A stretch of DNA of 64,000 nt, taken from Ophiostoma sp. CBS 140.51. Taxonomy: Eukaryota > Ascomycota > Sordariomycetes > Ophiostomatales > Ophiostomataceae. The position numbers were made by a program, and so were the translations under genes. Location: NCBI GenBank assembly GCA_029298735.1, contig JANSLP010000119.1, forward strand, positions 24,054-88,053, written 5' to 3'. Under the pieces are notes generated by a model. The model worked only from the letters and a program-made list of their open reading frames with translations. It searched no databases and was not told where the DNA came from. Positions 10,051 through 21,566 of this stretch are shown piece after piece; within the stretch, counting starts at the first letter, position 1; each line of letters starts with the position of its first letter.

Positions 10051-10909
10051 GAAGCGATGGTTGTCGGATGTGAATGTCCGTCGAGTGAGATGCTCACGAT
10101 TTCGATCTCAGCACGGGGATGTCATCCATCTATGTCATGTCATCTTTGCCTATCTCTGTACACTTTTTGTATTTGTATTTGAGTTTTTGTACTTGTACTC
10201 CATCTTGTAAAAGGTACTCCATATTTGTATTCGTGTTTCTTTTCGGTCGCTTTATTGTCTTCTTGTCGTGGGAATAAACAGTGGATAAACTCCTGGAAGC
10301 TTGTCTCCTCGTCGAATAAGCTCGTGCCCAAGCACTCATTTCAGATCGAAAGGATCCAAAACTCCAACAGAAAAAAAAGTCCAAGCTCCAGGAGGGCGGG
10401 CAGGGCTGTTGGCGCGATGCTACTGCTGACGCCGCGACAGGGATGTTTTGTCATTTTGCACTTGTTCTCCCATTTTCTGACAGCATTTTCCAGACAAAAA
10501 ACACTTGCTCGTCTCGTTGAATGAAATTAAACTAGACGCGGCAAAGTGAAAGGATTCAAACAGTCGTGTGGTTGCAGCACCAGGCCGTAACACGTCAGCC
10601 TCCTTTAATGTGAGCAAAAGTGAGGAAAGGAAGCCAAGGAAACAGGAAGAGGAAGAAAAAGCAGACAGAAAGAAAAGAGACGGAATCTTCCGTGAATTGG
10701 GGTTGTAGAGAATTCAAATACAATCGTGTTTCCATATCGTTTCCATCTGATTGATTTCGCGGTTCTTCCATTCGATCCTTTCCGTCATCCCTCATCCTCT
10801 CTCCCCCCCCCTCCAACTCATGTTTGACCGATTCCATCGCGATTCCAACAACTCTCACTCCTACGCATACACACTCCTCGATACCAACACCGACACTACT
10901 ACCGCCACC
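10051..10909. other. Intergenic region before the flavin monooxygenase gene
   Basis: It holds the 3' UTR of the small secreted protein gene (T- and GTATTTGTA-rich, 10140-10230) and the promoter and CT-rich leader of the monooxygenase. The monooxygenase frame stays open upstream to an ATG at 10751, passing an ATG at 10820, but these precede the best start context and are treated as leader. No separate gene is seen. Confidence 0.5.
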
Positions 10910-12502
10910 ATGTCCCAGCGCGTCGCCATCATCGGCGCCGGCATCTGCGGCCTTGTGTCGCTCAAAGAGACCGTCGCCGCCGGGTTTGATGCGGTCTGCT
11001 TTGAAGCCCGCGATGGGTTGGGCGGTGCCTGGGCGTACCAGGCCAAGGCCGACGAGGACCCGCAGTCGTCGTCCTCGATTTACTTGGGCACCATGCTCAA
11101 CTCCTGCCGTGACACGTCTGCCTTTTCGGATTTTCCCTTTGACCCGGCGCGGTACCCCGACTACTTTGGACACAAACTGCTCGTGCAGTACCTGCAGGAA
11201 TACGCGGCGCATTTCGGGCTGGACAAGCATGTGCGACTGCAGACCAAGGTGCTCAAGTGCGAGCCGCAGGAAGATGGGTCGTGGGTCGTCGTCTCGCGCG
11301 GTGTCGACGGTGTCGAGCAGACCGAAAACTACAGCGCGGTGATTGTCGCCGGCGGCCATTTGAGCGCGCCGCGCATGCCGTCGATCCCCGGCCAGGAACT
11401 GTTTGTCGGCGACGCCATCCACAGCCACTGGTACCGTTCCCCTGGAGCGTACGAGGGCAAGCGTGTTGCCCTGGTCGGGTTCGGCAGTTCAGCCGTCGAC
11501 ATTGCCTGCGAAATTGCCCCCCATGCGGCTTCCCTCCACCTGGTGACCCGGCGTGGTGGCTGGGTCCTGCCGCGGTATGTGCTGGGCAAGCCCACGGAAG
11601 CGTTTGACAATCGCGCGACACAGCTCTGGGTTCCTGTAGGGCTCAGTCAATGGCTCCAAACAAAGCTGCTCGAGTTCGTCGAGGGCAAAGCGCCCGACGC
11701 CATGGCTCCCGAGCACAAGATCCTGGAGCAGAACCCCACCATCCGCGGCGATTTCCTCGAAAAAGTCAACACGGGCCTCATCCAAATTGCCCGCGGCGAT
11801 GTTGTCGGCATGACCAAGAGCGGGCTGGTCGTCAAGCCGACGGATCCCAAGAAGAAGGCCCCCGAAGACCAGGCCGAGTACGGACTCGATGTCGACGTCG
11901 TCATCTTTGCCACGGGCTACAACATGTTCCACCTGCCCTACCTGCCGGCCAACACGGTGCGCTCGGCCGATGCTCCCGACTCCCAAATCGATTTGTTTCG
12001 GTTGATCCACCCGCTCCACCAGCGCAACCTCTTCTTCCACGGCTACATGGAGCTCCACGGACCGCTGCCGCCCGCCGCCGAAGCACAGGCCCGCTACACC
12101 GCGGCCATTCTGGGTGGTAAACTGGCCGTGCCGACCCTCGCCGAAATGGAAAAGGGCATCCAGCAGCTCCGCGCCTACCAGCGCAAACATTTCATCCACT
12201 CGGACCGCCACAACGCTACCCACCACATGATTCCCTACGTGGACGAGCTGCTCGCCCCGTTGGGTGCGGCCCCGACGTTCCCTAAGCTTCTGGGCCAAAT
12301 CTTTAGCAGTGGCCACCCTTTGCGCGCCATCTCCGTCCTCAACGCCGTCTGGTTCGGCATCCCCAGCAGTGCCGCCTGGCGGCTGGTCGGCCAGGGCGCG
12401 AAGCCCGACTTGGCGGCGGCCACGGTGCTGCGGACGGCGGGTGAGAAGAAGGTGCTGAGCAAGAACGAGGTGGCGCAGCTGGCTAAGGAGAAGATGGACT
12501 AG
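10910..12502 (+). CDS. Flavin-containing monooxygenase
   Basis: FAD- and NADPH-dependent monooxygenase of the FMO class, expected to oxygenate soft nucleophiles such as S or N centres, or to act as a Baeyer-Villiger enzyme. The product from the ATG at 10910 (perfect GCCACCATG context) is 530 residues. Residues 9-14 are the FAD-binding GAGICG. The FMO fingerprint FVGDAIHSHWY lies at 165-175 and fits FxGxxxHxxxY. The NADPH-binding motif GFGSSAVD starts at 190, and the late ATGYNMF motif is near 340. There is no intron. The same frame extends 53 codons upstream, but that extension is Ser/His-rich leader-like sequence. The substrate is unknown and the neighbours give no pathway hint. Confidence 0.9.
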   Translation: MSQRVAIIGAGICGLVSLKETVAAGFDAVCFEARDGLGGAWAYQAKADEDPQSSSSIYLGTMLNSCRDTSAFSDFPFDPARYPDYFGHKLLVQYLQEYAAHFGLDKHVRLQTKVLKCEPQEDGSWVVVSRGVDGVEQTENYSAVIVAGGHLSAPRMPSIPGQELFVGDAIHSHWYRSPGAYEGKRVALVGFGSSAVDIACEIAPHAASLHLVTRRGGWVLPRYVLGKPTEAFDNRATQLWVPVGLSQWLQTKLLEFVEGKAPDAMAPEHKILEQNPTIRGDFLEKVNTGLIQIARGDVVGMTKSGLVVKPTDPKKKAPEDQAEYGLDVDVVIFATGYNMFHLPYLPANTVRSADAPDSQIDLFRLIHPLHQRNLFFHGYMELHGPLPPAAEAQARYTAAILGGKLAVPTLAEMEKGIQQLRAYQRKHFIHSDRHNATHHMIPYVDELLAPLGAAPTFPKLLGQIFSSGHPLRAISVLNAVWFGIPSSAAWRLVGQGAKPDLAAATVLRTAGEKKVLSKNEVAQLAKEKMD

Positions 12503-12708
12503 CCAGCGCGTCTGCGTAGCTGGTAATCTGTTCTCACTGTGTCCTTTTCATCTTTCCTTTACATTCACTTTCGTTTGTCTTCTGTCTTGATATCCTCAGC
12601 GTTATATCCATTTCCTTGTCTCTTGTACTGTCAAAAAATGATCATAATCAAATTGTACTTCTACTCTACTCTGCGCGTTGTCTAATTATCTCCTTTCCTC
12701 TCTGGTCC

Positions 12709-13341
12709 TTACGCCTTTGTCGACGTTGTCGACGCCGTAGGCACTGCCGGCGCCGATGGTGGCGGTGTCACCACGGCAGAGTCCGTTGTTGTATCCGTCG
12801 CCGTCGCTGTGTCCGTCGCCCCATCTCCGCCGTCCGTCGGGTCCGGCGTGTAAAACGGATAGGGAAACGTAAAGTCGCTCGTGTCCGGCGGCGGCGGGTT
12901 CGGGTCTGTCACTGTCACCGTCACCTGCCACGTCGCCGTCGACTTGGCATGCAGCGTCGTGATCTTGCCGTTGGAGCTCGTCCGCCGGTGTTCAATTGTG
13001 CCCGTCGAAATAATGGTCTCGGTGATGGTGGCCGGGTACTGCGTCACAGGTCCCGGGATGTAGGTGGTTTCGCTGCGCGTCGTAATCATGGAGATGATAC
13101 TCAACAAAGTGCCGGGGGGACGAGAGACGGCCGTCACCGTTGTCGTCAATGTCTGCGTGGTGGTCGACGGGTAGCCCGTCGTGGTGGCGTTGACATTGGT
13201 GAGTCCACCGGTGCCGTTGACTCCTGCGGTGGATGTACTGTTGGGCTCGAGGTAGTCGTAGCGGCGGGCGAGGTCACCGTGAGGATGGGTGGCTGTGGCC
13301 AGGACAGCCAGAAGGCCGGCGACGGTGAAGAGAACTCTCAT
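12709..13341 (-). CDS. Ser/Thr-rich secreted protein
   Basis: A 210-residue protein with an N-terminal signal peptide (MRVLFTVAGLLAVLATA, cleavage near 17-18) and a mature chain dominated by Thr, Ser and Pro. Stretches such as TTTQTLTTTVTAV and TATATDTTTDSA are likely heavily O-mannosylated. A short acidic-aromatic region (DFTFPYPFYTPDP) interrupts the Thr-rich part. Four N-glycosylation sequons occur near the N-terminus (NST, NGT, NAT type). No hydrophobic C-terminal tail is present, so a GPI anchor is unlikely; it is probably a wall-associated or secreted mucin-like protein. The start at 13341 was chosen over an upstream in-frame ATG at 13509 because only the former gives a signal peptide. 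It converges with the monooxygenase gene, about 200 bp apart. Function unknown. Confidence 0.8.
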   Translation of the reverse strand: MRVLFTVAGLLAVLATATHPHGDLARRYDYLEPNSTSTAGVNGTGGLTNVNATTTGYPSTTTQTLTTTVTAVSRPPGTLLSIISMITTRSETTYIPGPVTQYPATITETIISTGTIEHRRTSSNGKITTLHAKSTATWQVTVTVTDPNPPPPDTSDFTFPYPFYTPDPTDGGDGATDTATATDTTTDSAVVTPPPSAPAVPTASTTSTKA

Positions 13342-14311
13342 GGTGGCAGTTTTCGAATGGAAGTGACTGACGTGAAGACCAAGAAGACAGCAAAAACACC
13401 GAATCTCACGATACTTCACCACAGAGAGAACTATGGAGACACCCGGAACTTTATCTATTGTACCCTGCCTTACCATGTCCTCTTCCCTGCACATTGAGTC
13501 TGGATTCATCAGCCATTAACTTTAAGTTATTAGAGACAGACCAGACTGTCGGCCAGAACTTTGAACTGCGTGGTCTGGCCATTCATTCTCGTTTGTCCAT
13601 TGTACCTTTTGTTTCTCCATCTCATCTTTTTCCTGCCGTCGTGCAATCTCTTCTCCACGTTCTTATGATCACTTCTCAATAACAACAGCCACTCACATAC
13701 GCTGGATGGGTAATATCTGGCAATTCAGCCGCCGGCCGTGGAGTGGAATCAACAGAAATCAACGACGGGCGGGACGTCGTTCCAGACCACTACTTTATTC
13801 GTGCTTTCTCGTTTAAGCTCGTGGAGTCGTGGTCTAGTCGAGTCTACCCTTATTTTAGACCAACGGGTACACTAATTTGCCGATGTTTCTTTCCCACAAC
13901 GGCTGGTGAAAAGATGGGGGAGATAGACACCCGGCGTGCGGTATTTCATATTTTAGAGGACAGTAGGCGGCTGAATGATTATCCTTCACTTTCGTTGAGG
14001 GAACATCTGTTTTGGGTATTTTTATTTGATTTTTGGGGATGTATATACACGTGATGTATTGAAATATGTACAAAAGAATAGAACAGTAAACTGAAAGAAA
14101 CATCATGAAGAAGAATGAACGACAGTAAGAAGGAGAGCTATGCACAGCAGGCATATAGACAATGACAATGACAATGAAAGTCGACAATATGATACAGAGA
14201 AAGGGAGGGAAGGAAAAGAAAGAACACCATGACTGAAGAAGTCAGTCGGCGACTGTCAGCCAGCTGTCGCCGGCTTGAGAGAGAACGCTCGCTGCGCTCG
14301 CTTGTTGGCGC
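13342..14311. other. Intergenic region between two minus-strand genes
   Basis: This contains the promoter of the Ser/Thr-rich gene and the terminator region of the chitinase gene. It is AT-richer at 14030-14230 with many GAAAG/GACAATGA words. No gene is supported. Confidence 0.5.
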
Positions 14312-15604
14312 TTAGTTGGGCATACCCGCGACAATGTTGGCGTACTGGCTGTTGGGGTAGCTCAACAGGTTCTGCGTCGTGTCCAGACCGCCCAGGGCGT
14401 TGAACGAGGTGCCAATCAGCGAGTCCGCACCCGTCTTGTCGGCCGAGGCCTCCCAGAACATGCCGCCGCCCAGACCCTTGCTCTTGACGTACTGGACCTT
14501 GGTCTGCACCATGGCGGGGGTGTCGTAGGAAACCATCTCTTGGGAGGAGGCGTCATACGAGTAAGTGGCGCCCGAGGTGGAGTCGGTCTGCTCAGTGGCA
14601 CCGGCCCGGGGGAGGGCCTTGTAGTCGTAGATGCCGGCCTCCCAGGTACCGGCGCCGACGCCGTTGTAGCTGGTGCCGGGACCGGCGGTCGACTCGAACG
14701 CGCGGCCATAGATGGGCATGCCCAGGACAATCTGCGACGAGGGCACACCGGCGCCAATGTAGTCGGTAATGGCGGCATCGGTCGAAAAGGGCGTGGCGTT
14801 GGGGTTCTGCGGGTTGGGGTAGAGGTTGGCCTGGTGGCCCGAGTAGGTCGAGAAGGAACCGGCATAGTCGTAGCCCATAAAGTTGAAGAAATCAATGACG
14901 CCGGCCATGCCCTTGAGGTTTTGCACATTGTAGTTGGTGGGGCCGGCCGGGCTGGCGACGGTCAGCAGGAAATGGTAGCCGTTGGCGTACTGGGCCGAGT
15001 AGCTGTCGAGCTCGTCGCGGACGGCCTGCAACAACAAGACAAAGTTGGCGGCGTCCGTGGCCGAGGCCGGGTACTCCCAGTCAATGTCGATACCGTCGAA
15101 ACCCCAGTCTTTGACCAGAGTGACAGCAGTCTGGGCAAACGTGGCGCGCGTCGCAGCCGAGCCGGCGGCGGCGGCAAAGTTGCCGTTCTGCGAGTACGTC
15201 CAGCCGCCAATGGACAGAAGCACTCTCAGATTGCGGTTGGCCTTCTTCTGCAGGTACAGCTGCTTGACGCAGCCGTAGGCATTGTTGCCGACATCGTTCC
15301 ACGAGTCGGTGGCGTAGTGCTGCTGCAGGTCGGCGTACTCGTCCGAGGAAAAGACCTCGCCGGTGGACTGCAGGTTGGCGAAAGCGTACAGGACATACGA
15401 GATCTGGTCGGCCGGCAGCTCCTGGGCGGTGTAGTTGCGGCCGTAGACGCCCCAGTTGACAAAGTAGACGGCGTTCTGGTAGCCCGAGGCGCGCTCGGCG
15501 AGGTTGGCCGTGATTTCGGCGGCCTTGGCGGGGTCGGCGGCAGGGGCGGCCTTGACGGTGGTGGCAGCCGCCAGCAGCGACGTGATGGCAGTCTTGATGT
15601 ACAT
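14312..15604 (-). CDS. GH18 chitinase (secreted endochitinase)
   Basis: Hydrolyses beta-1,4-linked N-acetylglucosamine in chitin, for wall remodelling or use of foreign chitin. The product is 430 residues in one exon. A signal peptide (about 1-19) is followed by a short propeptide-like stretch, then the catalytic TIM barrel opening with AVYFVNWGVYGRNY. The SIGGW motif is present, and the catalytic DGIDIDWEYP lies at residues 170-179, with Glu177 as the acid/base and Asp173/Asp175 supporting. MGYDYAG is the beta-6 motif. There is no carbohydrate-binding module; the chain ends shortly after the barrel. Length and order match the single-domain chitinase family typified by Trichoderma Chit42. A TATA-like element lies about 200 bp upstream. 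The ATG at 15604 was preferred to an upstream in-frame ATG at 15712 because it starts the signal peptide. Confidence 0.95.
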   Translation of the reverse strand: MYIKTAITSLLAAATTVKAAPAADPAKAAEITANLAERASGYQNAVYFVNWGVYGRNYTAQELPADQISYVLYAFANLQSTGEVFSSDEYADLQQHYATDSWNDVGNNAYGCVKQLYLQKKANRNLRVLLSIGGWTYSQNGNFAAAAGSAATRATFAQTAVTLVKDWGFDGIDIDWEYPASATDAANFVLLLQAVRDELDSYSAQYANGYHFLLTVASPAGPTNYNVQNLKGMAGVIDFFNFMGYDYAGSFSTYSGHQANLYPNPQNPNATPFSTDAAITDYIGAGVPSSQIVLGMPIYGRAFESTAGPGTSYNGVGAGTWEAGIYDYKALPRAGATEQTDSTSGATYSYDASSQEMVSYDTPAMVQTKVQYVKSKGLGGGMFWEASADKTGADSLIGTSFNALGGLDTTQNLLSYPNSQYANIVAGMPN

Positions 15605-15798
15605 GGTGGAGAAAGTGTGTAATAGAAATGAATGTGATAAAAGTGTAGAGAAGGAATGGATGAACAGAGTTTGACTGTAATGAATGGATGAAAGTGTCGA
15701 GTCAACTTTCAAGACCTACCTGTGTGTCGGCGATGTGTTGTCGTTGTCGTGTGTGATGAATAAAAAAGACCAACATCATCTGGACAGACCTCGTGAGG

Positions 15799-15810
15799 AT
15801 ATATATAATT
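15799..15810 (-). promoter_or_regulatory. TATA-like element of the chitinase gene
   Basis: ATATATATAATT lies about 195 bp upstream of the chitinase ATG and is the only strong TATA-like sequence in the near promoter. A palindromic GACGTCGACGTCGACG cluster follows at 15853-15868, farther upstream, and may be a regulator site. Both are inferences from position. Confidence 0.4.
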
Positions 15811-16535
15811 TTGTGACGGCGTCCACGGGACGGAAAGACCGCGTCTCTCTTTGACGTCGACGTCGACGCGACCTCCTTGCTTAGACTGTAGTGTTGGGGT
15901 GTCGTTGGTCTGTCGTGACATCGACCAACTATCGTGGGGTCTGTCCAGAGTCCACAGGAAGGAAAACAGAGCGTAGTCCACTCCACCCCTGCCTGACTGT
16001 CCAACACCGGCTAGAGCCGTTTCCAAGTAAGATTCGACATTAGACGCCCGCCCGGATCGTCGTCAAATCGGGTTGTGTAGAGGGTGTCCACGATGAAAGA
16101 AGGGTAGATGGTAGTCTCCTCCTGAACTTTGATTTTCTTGGTGACTTGGTAACGTTGCCACTTTTGGCGTCATGAATCGAAGGAGCGAGTGGGGAGGAAA
16201 GAAGAAAGAGACCGGGGAGCGTAGGTGCTGTCGAGGGTGGTCGATGGTGTAGAAAGGAGAACGGTCGAGTCGACAGGGACAGTCGACAGGGTAGAAGATA
16301 GGACTGTACTGTCGTAGACTGGCCAGGTTCATGTGCTTTTTTCTTTTGTTCTTTCTTTCGGTAACGGGAACGACAGAACTGACGGAATAGACAAAATGCG
16401 ACCTAACACGGGCTGGGACGAGATAAGAAATATGTCTCGTGGACGGGAGAAGTTACAATGGCAAAAGAACAACATCAAGAGGGAAGAAACAAATCGTCCA
16501 CGAGACGACAAGACTGCCCACTCGAGGCAGTTTGT

Positions 16536-16575
16536 GAGACATGCAGACATGCAGACATACAGACATGCAGACATG
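16536..16575. repeat. 8-bp tandem repeat, five copies
   Basis: Five units of CAGACATG, with single-base differences in the first and third copies, run without interruption. This is simple-sequence DNA in non-coding surroundings. Confidence 0.85.
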
Positions 16576-19443
16576 AGGACTACGCGTACATTGCAGTGAA
16601 GAATCCTTCACAAGAGCTGGACTGCAACGACTTCAACACATGGCTAGTGATCTCTGTAGTGATCTGATCGGTGGCGGTAAAGGAGCGGGTAGGCCGGCAA
16701 GGTCTCAGTCTCATTTACTACATACACCATTTACACGTTCAAGCATGGCTGGAAAGTGACGGGCGCGTGCTGGTGAACAACACAAGTGGAGGAATGTCCT
16801 CTCCGACAAAGTGGACACAAACAAAGATCGACATCGACTCAAGACTCGACGGAGGAAAACATGTCCCGACTTAGGTCGATGTGGTTGTCTGTCGTCGTCG
16901 TTCGGATGGTTTCTTTCCTCGAATTGTCTTTAATTACTTATTTAAACATCCAAGCAAATTTGTTCCAATCACGGACGCGGAAACACTGGTTTGTGTGCCG
17001 TTGCCGCGATCCGGTCCCAGCTGAAATTTCCTATTTCGAACAGTTCGCCACGGACTAACAAGAGATGAGGCTGCTGGAGCATAAGAAGTCGTCGCAGGAC
17101 TCCTCCCCATGAAGATGAAAGAAGACAGAGACGCAAAGAAGAGCCGCAAAAGGCCCAGAATGCTGGTACAGATGCTGTAAGATGTTGTAAGATGCTTGTC
17201 TTCACATATAAAAAGGAGAAGAACGGCCGACTGCACATGGCAGCCCTTGCGTGTAAATGAGAAACCCCAGTCAATTACAACAACCCCTGGCAATAGACCC
17301 TGATTGGCGGCGCAGCGTCCCCTGATAATAACTCGTCCACTAATACAACGTAAAGTATGTCGTTTCTTCGATAGTGATGCCATACGCGGAGAGAAGACAC
17401 TTGGGAACACCACCAACTGCAACACCCGACTTTGAATACTTTCAAGCCTCACTTTCTTTCAGTATCTTCTTTCCAAAGTCAAGTCAACCCGGTCGCTGGT
17501 TTTGGGGGCCATAAAGGGCGTCGTCGACTTAGAAGTATCCGTGCGCTACTGCCAGGGGCTAGTCAGGGCTCGTCGGGGCTCGTCAGGGCCAGCCAGGGCC
17601 TCTCCGCGGGGGCCTTTCAGGGCGGCGCTATTTCAGTGCCCTTTACTGGCTGGAGTCGACTTACAGCGTGTTAGTCTGCAGTTGGCGCGTGTGAAAGCCG
17701 ACGATCGCGGTCCGTTTCTTTCTTGACCAGATCGAGTTGCCTATTTGGGATGTCCCCTTCTCTCCCCTGGTGCAACCCCTCGGCACCCACCTTTCTTCTT
17801 CTCCTCACTTCCGTCTCTCTCCTCTTTGATTGTCTCCTGCACATCGAGGGATGGCCCGACAAGAATCGTCTTGGCAAAGGATCAAGACGTTGAGGGGAAG
17901 AGGACAGAGGAACGTGCCTGTGATATTATCCTGTTGTGATCTGTGGTACGGTGCACATGTCCTCTGTGCTTGTGCTTATGTCTGTGGAACCTGTCAAGTG
18001 TCAACCAACTGGGCAATAATGACAAGGCGCAAGTTGAAGCCCAGTCGGGATGTCTTGTCCTTGATGAGGCTCATATCAGTGGCACATGCCATGTGCTTGT
18101 GCACCTGCGTCCACGGGAAGTTTGTCGCACGAAGCCACACGCCAAGAAGTCACAGAGAGGGATCGTCATCATTTCTTTCTGCATCTGTCGTTATCTCAGT
18201 TCACCACTCTGCAGAATAGACTTATCGTCAGCCACATCTGCTCGTACGCAACGAAACACTGCAGAGTCACTCGTCGTGGATGTCACCATGCGAAGATGGA
18301 CTTGAAGATACATGAAGAGACAACGACGTCCGAACGCAGGTACCTCTCTCTACCTGGCAAGCCCATACCCACTACCGCTCAACGTTATGCTTGATCTAGC
18401 GCGCGCATCTCCGTCGCATCCACTGCATCGCCCAGCGTCGACAACGGCCGATCATCTCCGTAGAAGGGGCTCGCCCCGGATCCTGAATCGCCATGGCCCC
18501 ACCACAACCACCAGCCATCTGCCCCATCTCCCCATCAGACCTTTATCAAAGACGGATCTGGTGATGTTGGACGGCCCCCTCTTCGATATCTTCTTTTTTT
18601 TCTTCTCCTTCTTCTTCTGTTCCTTCCATTGTCGCCGTCTTTGTTTCTTTCCCGCCGATCACCACGCCTTCCCCTGCATTCTAGATGGTGTCGTCCTCTG
18701 CCTGGCGCTTGCCTGCGTGCCACCACATCGTCACGTCGCCGGCCTCCCCTAAACGGCATTGCAGCGGATGTGTCCTTTCAATGTCCCTTTCCCCTGCGTC
18801 GGCGTGCATCGTGCATCGTGCACCGTGCACGCACTTTCTTTGTCGTGCGTTGTGCACCATCAAGGACCTGCGTGGGGTGGCAACGGACCGGTGCTGTCGA
18901 TGCCAGGTACTCCCTGTCCCTGCTTCACTCGTCGTTCTTCTCGGGCCTTTCTTCTACGTCTGTTCCCCTGTGATCCTTGTCCTCCCACCTTTTCCTTGTC
19001 TTTATCTCCTTTTCTCCTTCTCCTTCCCCCCTTCTTGGCCACCCATCTCCTTGTCCTCCTTGTCGATATTGGCCCCGCTCATATCCGTTCATCTGATGTC
19101 CTCCTTTGCCGTCGCATGCCGTGGTACGCTCCCCCATGATCTCCGTCTCTGTCCCATGCAGTCCCATGTAGTCCCATGTAATCCCATCTTGTAACGTTAC
19201 TGGTCCTGCACATCACAACAGGTTTTGTCTCTCTGAAAGTTAAGGTTAACAACACGCTTGTCCATCGTCGTCTCTGTCATCAAATAGACGCCTACCACTC
19301 ACACTGCACACACACAGTCATGATCATCATCTGCCCTACGGAGATGAGGTACACACACGTAGATGCACAACAAAGGAGCACGCGATAGTCGACAGTCCAT
19401 GTGAACTCATTCGATTGTTGTTACTATCAAGAGCTACGCACCC

Positions 19444-20577
19444 TCACGCATGGTCCGTCCACTTCACCGTCGCCCGCTTCTCATGCGACTCCCGTGCCAG
19501 CTCAATCAGCCGGATGCCGTCGCGCGACGTCTGCGGGTCGACGCCCAGCGGCGCCGTCCCGCGGATGGCCTCGACCAGATTCTCATAGTAGCCGCGGTAG
19601 TAGCCCGGAAGCGACGGGTAGGCGCCAATGTAGTAGCCCGTATCGGCGTCGCGGTGCTGCGTGGCGGCGTCAAACTCTGTCTTGGTGGTCAGAGTGCCCC
19701 AGATCCGTCTGTCTTCCGTGCCATAGTCAGGATCGGTGGCGGGCACACCGGGGTTGGCAATGGCGCGGTCTTCCTGCGGGCAGGTGCCAAACTTGAGGAA
19801 CGTGCCCTCGGTGCCCTTGAGAGCGAACCGCAGCTGGTCTTTCAACACCGAAACGATGGCCGTCTTGACCGTCACCACCAAATCCTTCTGGGGACCGTCG
19901 TACTCGAGCACCAGCTGGAAGGTATCGTGAATGTCGCTGTCCATGCCGCGCAGCGTCCGGAAAAAGGCCGTGACGGCCGCCGGCTTGCCAAACAGCGTGA
20001 GTGCTTGGTCGATGGTGTGCGTGCCCAGTTCAAAGACGATGCCCCTGCCCGGCGTGTACGCGCGGTCGGTCCAGTTCATCACCCACGGCGCCGACGGGGG
20101 GTCAAAGTGGATCTCGGCCTCCTTGACGTCGCCGAGCGCGCCAGACGTCACCAGGTGTTGGACGGTCCGGAAATCGCTGTCCAGCCGGCGGTTCTGGAAC
20201 ACGGTCAAAATTCGGTTCTTCTCCTTTGCGAGAGCAATCAGCTTGTCCGCCTCGGCACTGGTCGGGGTAAACGGCTTCTCCACCACGACATGCTTGCCCG
20301 CTTCGAGCGCCTTGGTGACAAATTCGACGTGGTTGAGCGCGGCCACCACCACCAGCTCAATTTGTTCATCGGCAAAGAACGTGTCGGCCGTCTGGTAGTG
20401 CTTGGCCCGCGGGAACTTTTCGGTGCAGTGGCCGTACTTTTGCGATGAAGCTGCAGAGGGCGGGGCGCGTTGCAAAAAGGCGTACACCTCGAGATCCTTG
20501 TTGGGCAGGATGAACGGAAGATGGAAGCAGTTGGTCGCCAGGCCGAAGCCAATAATGCCGACCTTGATGGGGGCCAT
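19444..20577 (-). CDS. Gfo/Idh/MocA-family oxidoreductase
   Basis: NAD(P)-dependent dehydrogenase of the glucose-fructose oxidoreductase family, 377 residues, single exon. The Rossmann fold opens with VGIIGFGLA (6-14), a variant of GxGxxA. The family signature EKPFTPT is at 100-106, with Lys101 the catalytic-site lysine. The C-terminal domain carries the GTHTIDQALTLFG motif, where the His/Asp pair helps bind substrate. Relatives act on sugars, inositols or sugar-derived metabolites, and close bacterial and fungal homologues are annotated only as predicted oxidoreductases. The start at 20577 directly gives the Rossmann strand and no leader peptide, so a cytosolic location is expected. The minus-strand AA7 oxidase gene lies just upstream in transcription order and could be linked to sugar use, but this is only a neighbourhood suggestion. 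Confidence 0.88.
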   Translation of the reverse strand: MAPIKVGIIGFGLATNCFHLPFILPNKDLEVYAFLQRAPPSAASSQKYGHCTEKFPRAKHYQTADTFFADEQIELVVVAALNHVEFVTKALEAGKHVVVEKPFTPTSAEADKLIALAKEKNRILTVFQNRRLDSDFRTVQHLVTSGALGDVKEAEIHFDPPSAPWVMNWTDRAYTPGRGIVFELGTHTIDQALTLFGKPAAVTAFFRTLRGMDSDIHDTFQLVLEYDGPQKDLVVTVKTAIVSVLKDQLRFALKGTEGTFLKFGTCPQEDRAIANPGVPATDPDYGTEDRRIWGTLTTKTEFDAATQHRDADTGYYIGAYPSLPGYYRGYYENLVEAIRGTAPLGVDPQTSRDGIRLIELARESHEKRATVKWTDHA

Positions 20578-21566
20578 TCTGACAAGTATTCAGCGCCTCT
20601 GGGCGGGCTGGTGAGGTGGTGGATGCTAGGCTTGGAAACGAACGTCTTTTCGTGCAAGATGAAGGAGGTGGAGGAGGGAATGTCGTAGAGTCGCGTGTCG
20701 TTGTGTGTCGTTGACGGTCGTCTTGAGCTGTCAACTTGAGGTTGTTGGAGACAGAGTGAGGGGTGAGTTGTGATACTCTGACGTAGGCCGTTACAGTGGG
20801 GTTTGTAGTTGTGTAGTGCTGTAACTGGAAGGTGCGGTCTTGTTGATTCGAGCGTCTTCAAGAACAGCGAACGCTCGTTTTATGTTTGATCGTGTCACGA
20901 CTACGGGGCATTCCTGTCCACGTCGGACCCCTTCATCGGCTCTCTGCCAGCCACTCTCCAACTGTCCACATATGTCCGTTGGTAGTGTCGACTCCAGACA
21001 ACGCCAACGACAGCTCCCGCTATCCCCACCAATGCCGCTACACACACTGTTGAAAACACCGCCATCACCGCATATCGCCGCCTAACGCCGCCGCCAACAA
21101 TGCCCAAGGCCGCTAACAAAAGCCACTGTGGACAAAAAAAAAGGCCGCCTTGGCCCAAAACAGAAGCTCCGCCTTTTTGGAGTCGCTACGCTTTGCCCCT
21201 GCCGGTCATTAACAGCGGTATTTTCTCCGTCCCTACAGTGAGTCAAGTCGTGCTTAGGCAGGACACCTAAATCCGACAATACGCGGTGACCGCGCTCGAT
21301 CGCGACGCATCTCGCGATAATTCAACTTCAACAACAGTCGACGACGTCACGACGTCATCCTCCACAACAAACGATGCTACATAATCTGACAGGATTTACT
21401 TGATGCGACTCTGCGACGTTCTTGGTTAAACTGAGTTGATTTGAAATCGAAGAAACTTGAAGTATGTACAAACCGTCAAAAAAACAAAACAATGAAACAC
21501 AAAAAAACCATGATCACCACCAACTGACAACCGTCACCCACGCATTCACCTGCCTGCTACGCACCC
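20578..21566. other. Intergenic region with CRE-like words
   Basis: It holds the promoter of the Gfo/Idh/MocA gene and the 3' end of the AA7 oxidase gene. Two adjacent CRE-like half-palindromes, GACGTCAC and GACGTCAT, occur at about 21343-21358, roughly 770 bp upstream of the oxidoreductase start. No further gene is seen. Confidence 0.45.

Larger units (their letters stand above)
15605..19443. other. Long intergenic region, 3.8 kb
   Basis: Apart from the chitinase promoter at its left end, I see no gene. Simple repeats are visible: an 8-bp CAGACATG array (16536-16575), GGGCTCGTC/AGGGC-type repeats near 17560-17600, GTGCATCGTGCATC near 18806-18830, and GTCCCATGTA repeats at 19158-19186. The interval 18560-19060 is pyrimidine-rich on plus, which creates long but unconvincing open frames on both strands. 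It could hold a non-coding RNA, but nothing in the sequence demonstrates one. Confidence 0.45.
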